Shown in pieces: positions 41,545 to 55,600 of a stretch of DNA of 64,000 nt (the first letter of the stretch is position 1; every line of letters begins with the position of its first letter). Source of the DNA: Mesostigma viride (taxonomy: Eukaryota; Streptophyta; Mesostigmatophyceae; Mesostigmatales; Mesostigmataceae); the NCBI GenBank assembly GCA_009746045.1, contig RPFO01000050.1:2909216-2973215 (forward strand), in the 5' to 3' direction. The notes beneath the pieces were generated by a model that did no database searches, was not told where the DNA came from, and saw only the letters and a program-made list of their open reading frames with translations. The translations under genes and the position numbers were made by a program.

Positions 41545-41975
41545 CCTGTGGCATGCCTGTGGCGTGAGGAAAGGGGGTGGTCTCTGCCCCCCTACCCGTT
41601 GTGCACACTCAGGGAGTTTAATTTAAGCCCTTTACTAGGTGCTCCGTGACCACCCAACGGGAGCACGTGTTTAATTAGTTAATTAGTTAATTTAAATGTC
41701 GATCCATCACCCACGCACGTCGCACAGTGAACAGCCTATAGTGCACTCACAGTTATGCCAGACTAGCTCTCCTCGTGATTTGCAGCTGTGGCTGGCCTCC
41801 GGACATGAGGGAAGACGGGCCGGGCGGTGTCTCTGCCCCAGTTACCAGTGTGCAACATACATGCAGGGATCAGAATACATGCAGGGATATGAAAAGCACT
41901 TAAGCTCTGTACATATACATGATCAGTACTGTGCTCTGCACATGACTCCCCAACAGTCCTGAGCACGTTTAATTA
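41545..41975 (+). repeat. Two diverged tandem copies of a LINE-type 3' end
   Basis: Copy 1 ends GTGCTCCGTGACCACCCAAC-GGGAGCAC then (TTAATTAG)n at about 41,640-41,693. Copy 2 ends GACTCCCCAACAGTCCTGAG CACG then TTAATTAATTC at about 41,945-41,975. Upstream portions also align (GAGG.AAG..GG.....GTCTCTGCCCC). The stem-loop plus TTAA tail matches the LINE end at 16,419-16,465. Confidence 0.65.
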
Positions 41976-42001
41976 ATTCATTCATCCATGTAGTCACTAG
42001 C

Positions 42002-42290
42002 TAGAGGGGGATATATAATCCTCATCATGAGCTGTCCTCTACTGTAATGGCAGATGAGGCGGTAGTGTAGCGGCTATCCTCACCTGGGCAATAACCTCCA
42101 CCTGCGGAATTCTACCCTAGCTAGCGATGGGCCGCGCGGGGCCCATGGGGAGAAAACAGGAGCATGCCCCTCAGGAAGGTGCCTATCGCATGCAGATTGC
42201 AGCCCATTTCTCCTTGTCTATCATGCGGGCCGCGCAGAGTGCAGATAGTCCCAGAACCCCTGCATCCTCAAGCAGTTGCTGGAAATAACT
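42002..42290 (-). repeat. Large inverted repeat, right arm
   Basis: Reverse-complement partner of 40,261-40,552, by eye roughly 80 percent identical. It continues through CCCCTGCATCCTCAAG to GCAGTTGC, which matches the outer flank of the hAT insertion at 38,520-38,543. It is therefore the empty site. Confidence 0.87.
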
Positions 42291-42529
42291 CTGCATGTGT
42301 CCGTATCACGCACGGGCATTAGCATGCATTGCATGCAGTCCACCATTGGTTGTCTCGCTGGTCTTGTCAATATACACTATATACAAGGAAAGGAAGTACT
42401 CGGATTATTGTGGTATGAATTTTCGCAATGTCAGCCCAGTGATATCTGGTTGCCTCAATCAAGGCTGAAAGGGAGAACCCATGCCAAGTGTGTCAATACG
42501 TGCTACTGAGCCGTCGCATGCAGAAAAAA

Positions 42530-45500
42530 TCATGCAGGGGCACGCTTGAAAAACGAAAGCAGGGAAGCCTGCTTCCCAGGTGAGGGCGCAGGTGCGCCCT
42601 TGCTGCCAGCATGCTTCCCAGCGCCAGGCCCCTCCTTTGTTCCATGGGGTTTGTGAGGCCCTTTCTTGAGCGGGCTGAGAGGGCGAGCTGTCCCTCCTGC
42701 AGGTCGACGTGTGGGCAGCGTTTCGCTTCGATGCGGGGACTTTGTTGGAGACAGCACTGTAGGGTCTGCAGCACAATGTGGGGTCAGAGTTCCCAACAAT
42801 CAAGTCATGAAAATGCATGCATGCATGCATGCATCAGGGGCAGAGGGGAAGATGGACGGGCAGGTGGATGGATAAGTACCTGTCCGTCAGTCTGACGGAA
42901 TGATGTTCGTTGCTAGCAAGTTCCCATCGCAGCGGGTATTCCATGCTGTCATCAAAAGTTTGATTCCTGCTGAATCAAGTCATGCGCAACTGTAAGAGCC
43001 TTCCCTCTCTTATGACTGCTGCTCAAGCATGAATGCAAGTGAAGTAAGAACTAACCGCTCCACCGCAACTAAGTAAAATCTGACAGCTGCTTCTGATGCA
43101 GCTTGATAGTAGCCCCAAGTCCCTTACTGAGAAGAGCCATGTGGGACCTGCAGGGATGTTGATGCATGGGAATGGCAGGCAAGAGTCTCCCATAACCCAA
43201 GTACTATTAGCTAGTACTAAGTAGGGAAGAAAAAGCAGGAGCAAGAAAAGAATATCCGACATCAGACCTAGAGGAAATGAGCGCAGACGTCCCAGCATCA
43301 AGACTAATACACAGATGGTGATCAACTTTAAAGCGACACAGCATCAAGACTAATACACAGATGGTGATCAACTTTAAAGCGACACAGCATCAAGACTAAT
43401 ACACAGATAGTGATTAACTTTAAAGTGACACAGCATCAAGACTAATACACAGATAGTGATTAACTTTAAAGTGACACAGCATCAAGACTAATACACAGAT
43501 AGTGATCAACTTTAAAGCGACCCAGCATCAAGACTAATACACAGATAGTGATCAACTTTAAAGCGACCCAGCATCAAGACTAATGCACCGATAGTGATCA
43601 ACTTTAAAGCGACAAGAAGGCCCAAAATAAAGAGATTACATACACTACAGACATCATACTTTCTGTATATTTTGTAGTCTACAGACTAAACATTTCCCCG
43701 TGGCTTTACCTTTCACGGATGACGAAACACGCTCATGCTGACCACCGGCCTCCCCGCCCTCTTTCTTGATGACAACATCATGGCCCATGGCCAGGTCCCA
43801 TGCCCCATCCTCCTCCTTGCCATGTGTTTGCCTGTCTCCCATCCCCCTGTCATTCGTTTGCCTGCCCTCGGTTCGCCTGCCTTCCTCATGCCTGTCTTTG
43901 TTGTCCCTGCCCTCCGTGTCCTGGCCTTTTGTTTGCCCGTCTTCTGTGTCCCTGTTCGCGTCAACATCCGCGCAGGCTGCCTCGTCCAGCCGCCCTGTGT
44001 TACTGCTGTCAACCCCCACCGCTTGCTCTGCCCGCAGCCGACCGGCTTCATCCTCAAGTTCCCCCTCCGCCTTGCGCTTGCTGCCCACACGCCCACCCCC
44101 ACAGGGCATGTTGGCGCTGTCGCTAATGGTGGGCCTATCATTGCCGTCACCACAGCTAGCGCTGGGTTTGTCACTGCCGCCACCACTGCTTGTGGTGGCC
44201 TTCTTGTTGTTGTTGTTGTTGTCATTGTCGGTAGTGTGTCCAGCGCTACTAGGGCTGGGCTTCGCGCTCTTGCTGGCGAAAAGCGCCGCGATTTTGCTGC
44301 CTTCGGCAGATGTCTGCAAGGAGGGGGGGGCAGGCAGGGCAGGGCAGGGCAGGGCAGGGCAGGGCAGGGCAGGGCAGGGCAGGGCAGGGCAGGGCAGGGC
44401 AGGGCAGGGCAGGGCAGGGCAGGGCAGGGCAGGGCAGGGCAGGGCAGGGCAGGGCAGGGCAGGGCAGGGCAGGGCAGGGCAGGGCAGGGCAGGGCAGGGC
44501 AGGGCAGGGCAGGGCAGGGCAGGGCAGGGCAGGGCAGGGCAGGGCAGGGCAGGGCAGGGCAGGGCAGGGCAGGGCAGGGCAGGGCAGGGCAGGGCAGGGC
44601 AGGGCAGGGCAGGGCAGGGCAGGGCAGGGCAGGGCAGGGCAGGGCAGGGCAGGGCAGGGCAGGGCAGGGCAGGGCAGACAGGGCAGACAGGGCAGACAGG
44701 GCAGACAGGGCAGACAGGGCAGGCCAGCGGACGAGCACGTTTGTCAGCATTCCGGGATTTAAGATGGCTGAAAATATAGGAATGCAGGTCCATTGTGCCT
44801 AGATTCTAAGAACGGCGAGGGGGTAGGAACTAAACCACAATGAACAGCATCATGGACGTATAGAGGTAAAGCCAGATGGCCAGGTCCAGGAAACTAGGCC
44901 AGAACAACTGATATTAATACTGCTAACAAATTACAAGTCTATCAATCATACCCTCAAGCACGACTAGCACTTCTGTTCATGCTGCGCACATTGGTGCGAC
45001 ACACAGTACTGACAGTGTTATCGCTACTACTGGTGATCTATTTTCGGTACCCACCTTGGTGCAGCATGCGGGCCCATCAAAGCTGCGCACGTTCATCTCT
45101 GCGGTCACGCGGTAGCGCCGCTGCCCGCCCCCACCCCCGGAGGTTGATGGTTGATGGTTGATGGTTGATGGTTGATGGTTGATGTTTGATGTTTGATGTT
45201 TGATGTTTGATGGTTGATGGTTGATGTTTGATGGTTGATGGTTGATGGTTGATGGTTGATGGTTGATGGTTGATGGTTGATGGTTGATGGTTGATGGTTG
45301 ATGTTTGATGTTTGATGTTTGATGTTTGATGTTTGATGTTTGATGTTTGATGTTTGATGTTTGATGTTTGATCGTTGATGGTTGATGGTTGATGGTTGTG
45401 GTTGATGGTTGATGGTTGATGTTTGATGTTTGATGTTTGATGTTTGATGTTTGATGTTTGATGTTTGATGTTTGATGTTTGATGTTTGATGTTTGATGTT

Positions 45501-48500
45501 TGATGTTTGATGTTTGATGTTTGATGTTTGATGTTTGATGTTTGATCGTTGATCGTTGATGGTTGATGGTTGATGGTTGATGGTTGATGGTTGATGGTTG
45601 ATGGTTGATGGTTGATGGTTGATGGTTGATGGTTGATGGTTGATGGTTGATGGTTGATGGTTGATGGTTGATGGTTGATGGTTGATGGTTGATGTTTGAT
45701 GTTTGATGTTTGATGTTTGATGTTTGATGTTTGATGTTTGATGTTTGATGTTTGATGTTTGATGGTTGATCGTTGATGGTTGATGGTTGATGGTTGATGG
45801 TTGATGGTTGATGGTTGATGGTTGATGGTTGATGGTTGATGGTTGATGGTTGATGGTTGATGGTTGATGTTTGATGTTTGATGTTTGATGTTTGATGTTT
45901 GATGTTTGATGTTTGATGTTTGATGTTTGATGTTTGATGTTTGATGTTTGATGTTTGATGTTTGATGTTTGATGTTTGATGGTTGATGGTTGATGGTTGA
46001 TGGTTGATGGTTGATGGTTGATGGTTGATGTTTGATGTTTGATGTTTGATGTTTGATGTTTGATGTTTGATGTTTGATGTTTGATGTTTGATGTTTGATG
46101 TTTGATGTTTGATGTTTGATGTTTGATGTTTGATGTTTGATGTTTGATGTTTGATGTTTGATGTTTGATGTTTGATGTTTGATGGTTGATGGTTGATGTT
46201 TGATGGTTGATGGTTGATGGTTGATCGTTGATCGTTGATGGTTGATGGTTGATGGTTGATGGTTGATGGTTGATGGTTGATGGTTGATGGTTGATGGTTG
46301 ATGGTTGATGGTTGATGGTTGATGGTTGATGGTTGATGGTTGATGGTTGATGTTTGATGTTTGATGTTTGATGTTTGATGTTTGATGTTTGATGTTTGAT
46401 GTTTGATGTTTGATGTTTGATCGTTGATGGTTGATGGTTGATGGTTGATGGTTGATGGTTGATGGTTGATGGTTGATGGTTGATGGTTGATGGTTGATGG
46501 TTGATGTTTGATGTTTGATGTTTGATGTTTGATGTTTGATGTTTGATGTTTGATGTTTGATGTTTGATGTTTGATGTTTGATGTTTGATGTTTGATGTTT
46601 GATGTTTGATGTTTGATGTTTGATGTTTGATGTTTGATGTTTGATGTTTGATGTTTGATGTTTGATGTTTGATGGTTGATGGTTGATGGTTGATGGTTGA
46701 TGGTTGATGGTTGATGGTTGATGGTTGATGGTTGATGGTTGATGGTTGATGTTTGATGGTTGATGGTTGATGGTTGATGGTTGATGTTTGATGTTTGATG
46801 TTTGATGTTTGATGGTTGATGGTTGATGGTTGATGGTTGATGGTTGATGGTTGATGGTTGATGGTTGATGGTTGATGGTTGATGGTGGATGGTGGATGGT
46901 TGATGGTTGATGGTTGATGGTTGATGGTTGATGGTTGATGGTTGATGGTTGATGGTTGATGGTTGATGGTTGATGGTTGATGGTTGATGGTTGATGGTTG
47001 ATGGTTGATGGTTGATGGTTGATGGTTGATGGTTGATGGTTGATGGTGGATGGTGGATGGTTGATGGTTGATGGTTGATGGTTGATGGTTGATGGTTGAT
47101 GGTTGATGGTTGATGGTTGATGGTTGATGGTTGATGGTTGATGGTTGATGGTTGATGGTTGATGGTTGATGGTTGATGGTTGATGGTTGATGGTTGATGG
47201 TTGATGGTTGATGGTTGATGGTTGATGGTTGATGGTTGATGGTTGATGGTTGAGTGTTGAGTGTTGAGTGTTGAGTGTTGAGTGTTGATGGTTGGTGGTT
47301 GATGGTTGATGTTTGATGGTTGATGGTTGATGGTTGATGTTTGATGTTTGATGTTTGATGTTTGATGTTTGATGTTTGATGTTTGATGTTTGATGTTTGA
47401 TGTTTGATGTTTGATGGTTGATGGTTGATGGTTGATGGTTGATGGTGGATGGTTGATGGTTGATGGTTGATGGTTGATGGTTGATGGTTGATGGTTGATG
47501 GTTGATGGTTGATGGTTGATGGTTGATGGTTGATGGTGGATGGTTGATGGTTGATGGTTGATGGTTGATGGTTGATGGTTGATGGTTGATGGTTGATGGT
47601 TGATGGTTGATGGTTGATGGTTGATGGTTGATGGTTGATGGTTGATGGTTGATGGTTGATGGTTGATGGTTGATGGTTGAGTGTTGAGTGTTGAGTGTTG
47701 AGTGTTGATGGTTGGTGGTTGATGGTTGATGTTTGATGGTTGATGGTTGATGGTTGATGTTTGATGTTTGATGTTTGATGTTTGATGTTTGATGTTTGAT
47801 GGTTGATGTTTGATGGTTGATGGTTGATGGTTGATGGTTGATGGTTGATGGTTGATGGTTGATGGTGGATGGTGGATGGTTGATGGTTGATGGTTGATGG
47901 TTGATGGTTGATGGTTGATGGTTGATGGTTGATGGTTGATGGTTGATGGTTGATGGTTGATGGTTGATGGTGGATGGTTGATGGTTGATGGTTGATGGTT
48001 GATGGTTGATGGTTGATGGTTGATGGTTGATGGTTGATGGTTGATGGTTGATGGTTGATGGTTGATGGTTGATGGTTGATGGTTGGTGGTTGATGGTTGA
48101 TGGTGGATGGTGGATGGTCGATGTTTGATGGTTGATGCATAGTGTACAACACTCACGAAATACCATAGGGGGGAAATGACACACCGCAAAACGGAATGAC
48201 GCAGCGCGAAACGAAATTAGTTTCCCATGCAACAAATCATATTTGCATGTCCCCAACATGATTAAGAACAAACGCGGCGGGCAGGGAAACCCAGTCCAGG
48301 ACGCTGGCACTCAACAGGGATCTCGCCAGCTTAGAGTGGGGACGAGGAATCCCGTTCACTGCCAAGGGTCATGACCCCCAGTGCCTGCCCAACTGCTGCC
48401 GTAAGGAGTCAGACCCCCACTATAACAATGAGAAAACAAGCGCAGGCCAGACATCGGGAGAATCCGCGGTCCTGTTGGAACATCCGTGTCTCCGGCTAGA

Positions 48501-49617
48501 GGAGACTAGTATCAAGGAGACAACCAGCGCAGGCCAGACATCGGGAGAATATGCGGTACTGTGAATAGGGCCTCTGCAGCAGCCTATTACGTCAGACCCA
48601 TGCACGGAAAGTCCAAGTTTCGTGAGTTTGTACCACTGGGTTTGTACAGTCCTATCTTGGTTGTCTCCTTGTTCTATTGGTCGTCTCGTTATGCCAATGA
48701 GGCTGCCAGTGTGGGCATAGCTAGAGCAGGATGTCTGACAAGTACGCGGAAAAATCGGTAGGCAGGCGGTGAGAACACCGGCGCAAGCGGACGAGACCAA
48801 GGGGCAGTGAGCGGGGACATTAACATACACTAAGACACACCAATATTCCATAGGTACACTATGTAGCGCGACGAGACCAACGGGCAGCGAGCTGGCAGAT
48901 TAATATAGTACTACTATACCGATACAGTATTTTAGTACTACTATACCAATTAAGTGTATTAGTACTACTATACCAATACAGTACATTAGAATTACTATAC
49001 CAATTTAGTGTTTACTAGTACTATACCAATAAAGTATATTAGTGAATACATAGTGTATACACACAAAGTGATGCGTACCAGGTTTGGGTATCGCTGCCCC
49101 TTGGCCGCCACCAGAGGGGTGATGTCCATGTCAGGGTCCAGGTACTCCATGACCTGGTCGGGCTGGAGCAGTACCGGGATGCGGTCTGTTCCACAAGGGC
49201 ATGATCCAGGCAATGGGAGTTTCAGCCAGCAGGGAAACTGCACGTATGAGCTCTAAAGTATGAGGCAGCAGCAGGACAGGAATGCGGTCTGCAGCACATA
49301 GGCATGCAGAGTTTATCACTCATAGGCAGGACAAAGCAGTCGCGTTGATCACACATGGGTGTGACAAAAGCAACCGGAGTCCTCTATAAAAGAGGGTACT
49401 TGTCCAGTAAATCCGCCCAACATTGCTGGAACTAGAGCCGCGAAACAACCGATGTTTCCTATGTCTTAATAAAAAGGAACCAGCTAGGGCCACGGCGCTT
49501 CCACCACATCCAACACCTCCACCTCCCCCCCCTCCCCCGCCTCCCCCCCTCCCCCCCCCCCTCCCCCCCTCCCCCCTTCCCCCCTCCCCCCCCCCCCCCT
49601 CCCCCCCTCCCCCCCCT

Positions 49618-49649
<32 letters not shown>

Positions 49650-52600
49650 CCCGCCTCCCCCCCCTCCCCCACCTCCACAGTCTCACCGTGCAAGTCGCTC
49701 AGGGGGGTCCCCTGGGACGACTGCGTCAGCACCGTGTACGTGGGCATGCTGTAGCTGCTGCCGTCGCCCTGGGCTGCTTGAGAGGAAAAAGTCCCCATTG
49801 AAGGTTCCATACATGCAGCCAATGCAGAGACACAAAACAGTCCATCAGGCATGGTTGGTCAGGGATGCGATGCAGTCATCGAGCTCCTCAAAACATGGTG
49901 TTAACAAGAGACGCGGGGTGGGCAGCCTCGAGCCTCTGTAGCCAGTTGATTACAGAGACTAAAGAGCATGAATATATTCTAGAGCTTGAATTTACTCTAG
50001 GGCTTGTTAGACCGAGCTTTTCTTTTTTGCTCAGACTTGTGTCTGATCGCGACCGGTTGCATGTTTGTCTCTTGAACATTAAAACACAAAAGGCCTCATA
50101 AGGCCTAGCTCCTTTCCGTGCCCCCCCCCCTACCTCCCCCTCCCCCCCCCTCGCGACATGGCATGGGTTCAGGATGTCAAGATCGTGAGGGGCGATCGTC
50201 TTGCAAAGCGATAGCAGCCACCCTTGCACTCCATCCATGCCAGGGTAGCAGAGGTAACGGAGGAGGATGGAGACACTCGACACTGCACCAACACGGAAGC
50301 AAACCCATCAAGCCGCTCACGCGCGTGAAGCATGCGGCATACGATGCGACAGTGACCGCACAGTGACCGCACAGTGACCACACAGTGACCACCCATACGA
50401 TGTGACGGTGACCGCACAGCGGGTTGTTATTACTGGCCGACACGAGTATTGACACAGGACCCGTGGAACAGGAACCCTATGACGACATCGTGGCTTATCC
50501 ACGGTACAAATCATCCACGAACCTGAGTAGGGCTTAGCCTACTCATCCCGTGAAGTGCTCACCTTGCGAGAGATTAGACTTGGAAGAATGTCTTTGCGTC
50601 AAGCATGCGGTATACTGTCTGAACTGTTCAAACTGTACTTTTCTTTCTTCTGATGAGCATTTCTTTTATCTAGCAGCTAGCAGCTGCTACTAGGGTTGAA
50701 ACCACAAGCCATATCATGGATAAAGCTTATTTATCTAGCTGATGCTACTAGGGTTGAAACCACAAGACATGTCATGGATAAAGCTTATTTATCTAGCTGA
50801 TGCTACTAGGGTTCAAACCACAAGACATGTCATGGATAAAGCTTATTGACCACACACCCACCAATCATCCGCACGTGTCAAACATGCATGCTACGGTATG
50901 CTATAGTGACCAACTACCGCCATGTAATCTACAGCAAATAGCCACCGACTCAAACCCACCGATGCGTTCGCACGTGTCGAACAGCCCTGCCATGAGCATG
51001 GGCATCCGCTTCTCGGTTTCGTCAACCTGGTAGACGAAGTAGGGCAGCCGCGCGCTCCCCTTCTTCTCCCACTCGTAGAACCTGCACGATGATACAGAGG
51101 TTGCTGGCATCCGTCACGCTCCATGACCACCCTCGCCATACCCAGCAGCGCGCCCCCCCTTCTTCTCCCACTCGTAGAACCTGCAGGGGTTGCTGGCATC
51201 CGTCACGTTGGATGACCACCCTCCTCAGGCAGCCGTGCACCCCCCTCCTCACAGCCAACCGCGGAAAGGCCTGCATGCACCTTGCGACCCAGACCCTCGC
51301 CAACAAACGATTCCCCTTCCAACGGCCCACCTTCAAAGATTTACACTGAATCCACATTTGTCCAGAGAAGAGCTGACCATCCAAGGGCCCATTCAAGACT
51401 CCTTACCCGTCACACATGGCGACACATCGGTTGTGCTTGACCAGGTGGCGGAAGGCAGGCTGAAGAACCCAAGTGACAGGTGGCAGCATATCCGTGGGGT
51501 GAGAAGAGTTAGGGGCTGGAAAAGGTGCACATGTTGCCACCCCCGCGTTATCCAAGCGGCAGGACTCGGGAACCAAGGCTACAAGACTAGAGCCAATGTT
51601 TTAGTATACAAAGTAATACGGTTTCAACTTTTTAACTCGGGAAAGCCAGGAAAGGCGGCTACGCAGGACAGATGCAAATGCAGTTACAACTTACAACCGG
51701 CTCACAACTTACAACCGGAACGGAACAGGTACCCCCCCGGCACAAACACGCGCAAACCCAGGCACAGGAAATCTGGTATGCTTTCTGGTATGCTGATACG
51801 GTGGCCGACAGACAAAAACGCACCCACCGACACGCTCAGACACGAGCTACGAGGCTACTCATGCATCTACCCGGCAAACAGACCCCACCCAGGGCTCTTG
51901 CTGATGTGGCGGGACAGTCTGCAGGCGACATTCATTCACAAATTCATTCATTCATGCACGCGCCTCCATCGGGAGAGATCTTGCAAACAGACTTAGTAGG
52001 TACCTTTCATCCCCTGATTGATGCATGGCATGAAGGGGGTGATATGTGCTACGAATATGATACTCCTAGTGGTAGTACTATGGTTTTAGCCACGTCAAGG
52101 AAGAGGGCATACAAAGAAAGAAATAGTGCATTTCTAGAATATGATACTCCTAGTGGTAGTACTATGGTTTTAGCCACATCAAGGAAGAGGGCATACAAAG
52201 AAAGAAATAGTGCATTTCTAGAATATGATACTCCTAGTGGTAGTACTAAGGCTTTAGCCACGTCAAGGAAGAGGGCATACAAAGAAAGAAATAGTGCATT
52301 TCTAGATACTCGTCTCAAGATGGGAAGCATCCCAAGAAGCCACCTCAAGAAAGGAAGTCCAGGCTCCTTCTGGCTACCCGTTTATATACAGCTTAGTTGT
52401 CACAACTATAAACCTATACAACCAGGGAGTCCCGCCCCTAGGCAACATAAGCTAACCCGAAAAAGCTAACAGTATTAACTGCCTCTGCGAAGCCTAGCCT
52501 CTCTGGCTATAGGCATTACTGATCAGCTAAGGATTACATCTGTCCGACCGATTGATTCGTATCACCACCGGGCTTTGATCTGCATTTTCCGTTCAGGGAG

Positions 52601-55600
52601 GCAGCACCACCAGGCGCCATCATTTCCACCGGCACCTGACGTGAAGGGCCACACAATTCACGGGCTCGACTCAACCAATACCAGTCGTAGTCTTGCGGCC
52701 TACGGCAGCGGTGTCCCGCTACTGCAGTAGTGGCTATACTAGCGGTCTTGAATCATGGTGCCCCGCTACTGCAGTAGTGGCTATACTAGCGGTCTTGAAT
52801 CATGGTGCCCCGCTACTGCCGTGTGGCTATACTAGCGGTCTTGAATCATGGTGCCCCGCTTCTGCAGTGTGGCTATACTAGCGGTCTTGGATCATGGTGC
52901 CCCGCTACTGCAGTGTGGCTATACTAGCGGTCTTGAATCATGGTGCCCCGCTACTGCAGTGTGGCTATACTAGCGGTCTTGAATCATGGTGCCCCGCTAC
53001 TGCAGTGTGGCTATACGAGCGGTCTTGAATCATGGTGCCCCGCTACTGCAGTAGTGGCTATACGAGCGGTCTTGAATCATGGTGCCCCGCTACTGCAGTG
53101 GTGGCTATACGAGCGGTCTTGAATCATGGTGCCCCGCTACTGCAGTAGTGGCTATACGAGCGGTCTTGAATCATGGTGCCCCGCTACTGCCGTGTGGCTA
53201 TACGAGCGGTCTTGAATCATGGTGCCCCGCTACTGCAGTAGTGGCTATACTAGCGGTCTTGAATCATGGTGCCCCGCTACTGCCGTGTGGCTATACGAGC
53301 GGTCTTGAATCATGGTGCCCCGCTACTGCAGTGTGGCTATACTAGCGGTCTTGAATCATGGTGCCCCGCTACTGCCGTGTGGCTATACGAGCGGTCTTGA
53401 ATCATGGTGCCCCGCTACTGCAGTAGTGGCTATACTAGCGGTCTTGAATCATGGTGCCCCGCTACTGCAGTGTGGCTATACTAGCGGTCTTGAATCATGG
53501 TGTCCCATATTCGTATCTACAATAGCGGTACTGTGTGAGAGCGGACTCCCACTTCTATATCTATAATACCGGTACTATTATACTAGTACACAGCTAATTA
53601 TTGTGTAGTCATCTATGGTGTCCCGCTGTCATATCTAGCTATATTCATTTCATTGTCAGGTAGGTTGTAGGTATCTGCACCACGCGTGGGCACAACGCCA
53701 CGGCTCCCAGTGGGAAGCCCCCGACTTGCATCATGCATGGCAGATACAGCACACAAGGACACAGGATATAAGGGATATGAGGAATTGAGGGTTTCAAGGG
53801 ATTTGATGGAACCAATGAATCTCGTGGGTATATTTGATGGAATGGCTGTGATCGCGACGATGAAGTTAAGGCTTGTGAGAGTTCCATTCTCATTTTATGA
53901 ATACTATAATAAACATGATAAAACTCATTCAATGAATACTATATTATATATGATACATCTCATTTAAGGAATAGTGCAGTTATCGGATGAAGCCACCTGA
54001 AAAAGATAACAGCTGCCTTGCAAACAGTGCTAACAGCCAGGGCTACACTTACCCAGGTAACATCTTCACCTTGTCGTACATGGCTTGTGACAACTGGCGC
54101 CACCCCACCCCCCACCCCCACCCCCCCACCCCCCAAAACAAACCAATTCATGCATCACGCACAAAACCTCCTCTCTGAATGTCCAAGAAGGATTACTCTC
54201 AGACTGCAACTCGAGTACGCTAAGTAGGCATCGCTAGTAGTCGTGGATCAGCACGCCGCCACTAGCAAGTGCCCTCACGCCGTGCGCAAGCCTACGCACT
54301 GCAAGCCCGTTCCAAGATACTATCGCTGCTGTACAGATCACAACATCCCTGCCACCGCCGCCACCCCCTCACCCTCTCGTGCACGCCTTCGCTCCTCGCG
54401 TTGAACTGTTCCGCAAGTCGAATCCGACATGGCAGCAAGCAGGCAAAAGGCAAAGTGTGGGGATGCATAGTCAAGTTGAAGATTATCATCAGAATTGTTT
54501 TTTTTTTCTTTTTTTTTTTTTTTAAGTCAAGGCCAGTGGCGCTGGCGCCAGCCCAGCCATGACACTTGAGTGCTTCCACCCAGCAACACGTGTGCACCCA
54601 AATCATTACCACTGCGTGCGGATGCAATTAGGGCAACATGTGCCCCCAGATAGTACCACCTGTGCACCCAAAGAATGCCAACTACCTACAAATCCGCCCC
54701 CATGCTGATGCCATCCGCATGATTGATTGATTTGGGAATCCATGGCTACTTTGTGGCAACGCGGCCACCATTGCGACCATGAGGGCATGCCATGAGTGAG
54801 GACATGCCATTATTGACCATAAAATAATATGCCTCACTGCACCATCACGGCATGAGCCATCACGGCACGCGGCCACCAGTGGACGCCATGACCAAAATGC
54901 ACTCTACTTCAAGCTAACCTAGGAGCTAGAGGTGGGCAAGGGGTTCAGCTCGAGGAAGTTCAACTGAATGTCGTTCCATTGAGATGCAGCGCAAAGGTGT
55001 GCGCCATATCAAGGAGACAACCTGCCATTTAGTCGCAGTAGAGTGCCTCGGCCCAATGAAGTACTTGCTTGACATGCAATATGCATTCTTGCTCCACGGC
55101 TGATACGTCCGAGAGCGCAAGAGACGGAGAAGACGCGCTCAAGGCTGGGTCACGAAAGGAGCTTTGATTCCTGACAAGGGCCAATTGGCCGCTTGCCACC
55201 CTGTTAAGTTACCACTAGGATTAGTTGCCTCGCAAGTTACGAAGCCATAGCCCGCGAAGCCCCAGCCCCTTCACTGGAGCAGCCACAGCAGGTGCATCCT
55301 GATTTCTGAACCTGATATAACTATCATGCGCTGCACTTACCATTTGATAGTGGTCGGCCTTCTCCTCTGGGCGCGTCCATCGGGGGATGAGACCCCATTT
55401 CATCGGCTGTATCACCACCGCCCCCGGCTCGCCTCCCTCGCTGAGCCGCATTACCGGGGTGAACCGCCCAGGCGAGACGTTATATGACGGTTCATACCTG
55501 CATATCCCGAAAAAGGAAGGGCGGAGTGGCAGATTATTACTTACGCAGCCAATCGGCACTTGGCAAAACACTGTATTGACCAACGTAGGATGTCTTCACT

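Noticed and set aside
43735-44802. Plus-strand GRAGQGRAGQ ORFs opposite HMCES exon 9
   Set aside because: AGGGC array plus antisense of a confirmed exon.
44977-48310. Three minus-strand ORFs of over 1,000 codons (NHQPSTI / KHQTSNI repeats)
   Set aside because: All three frames are open because of a 7-bp satellite. The segment is between two HMCES exons that join in phase.
52725-53510. Possible CRISPR array
   Set aside because: Contiguous 46-49-bp units with no unique spacers, in a eukaryotic intron; an ordinary minisatellite. The same applies to 9,186-9,400 and 23,545-24,087.
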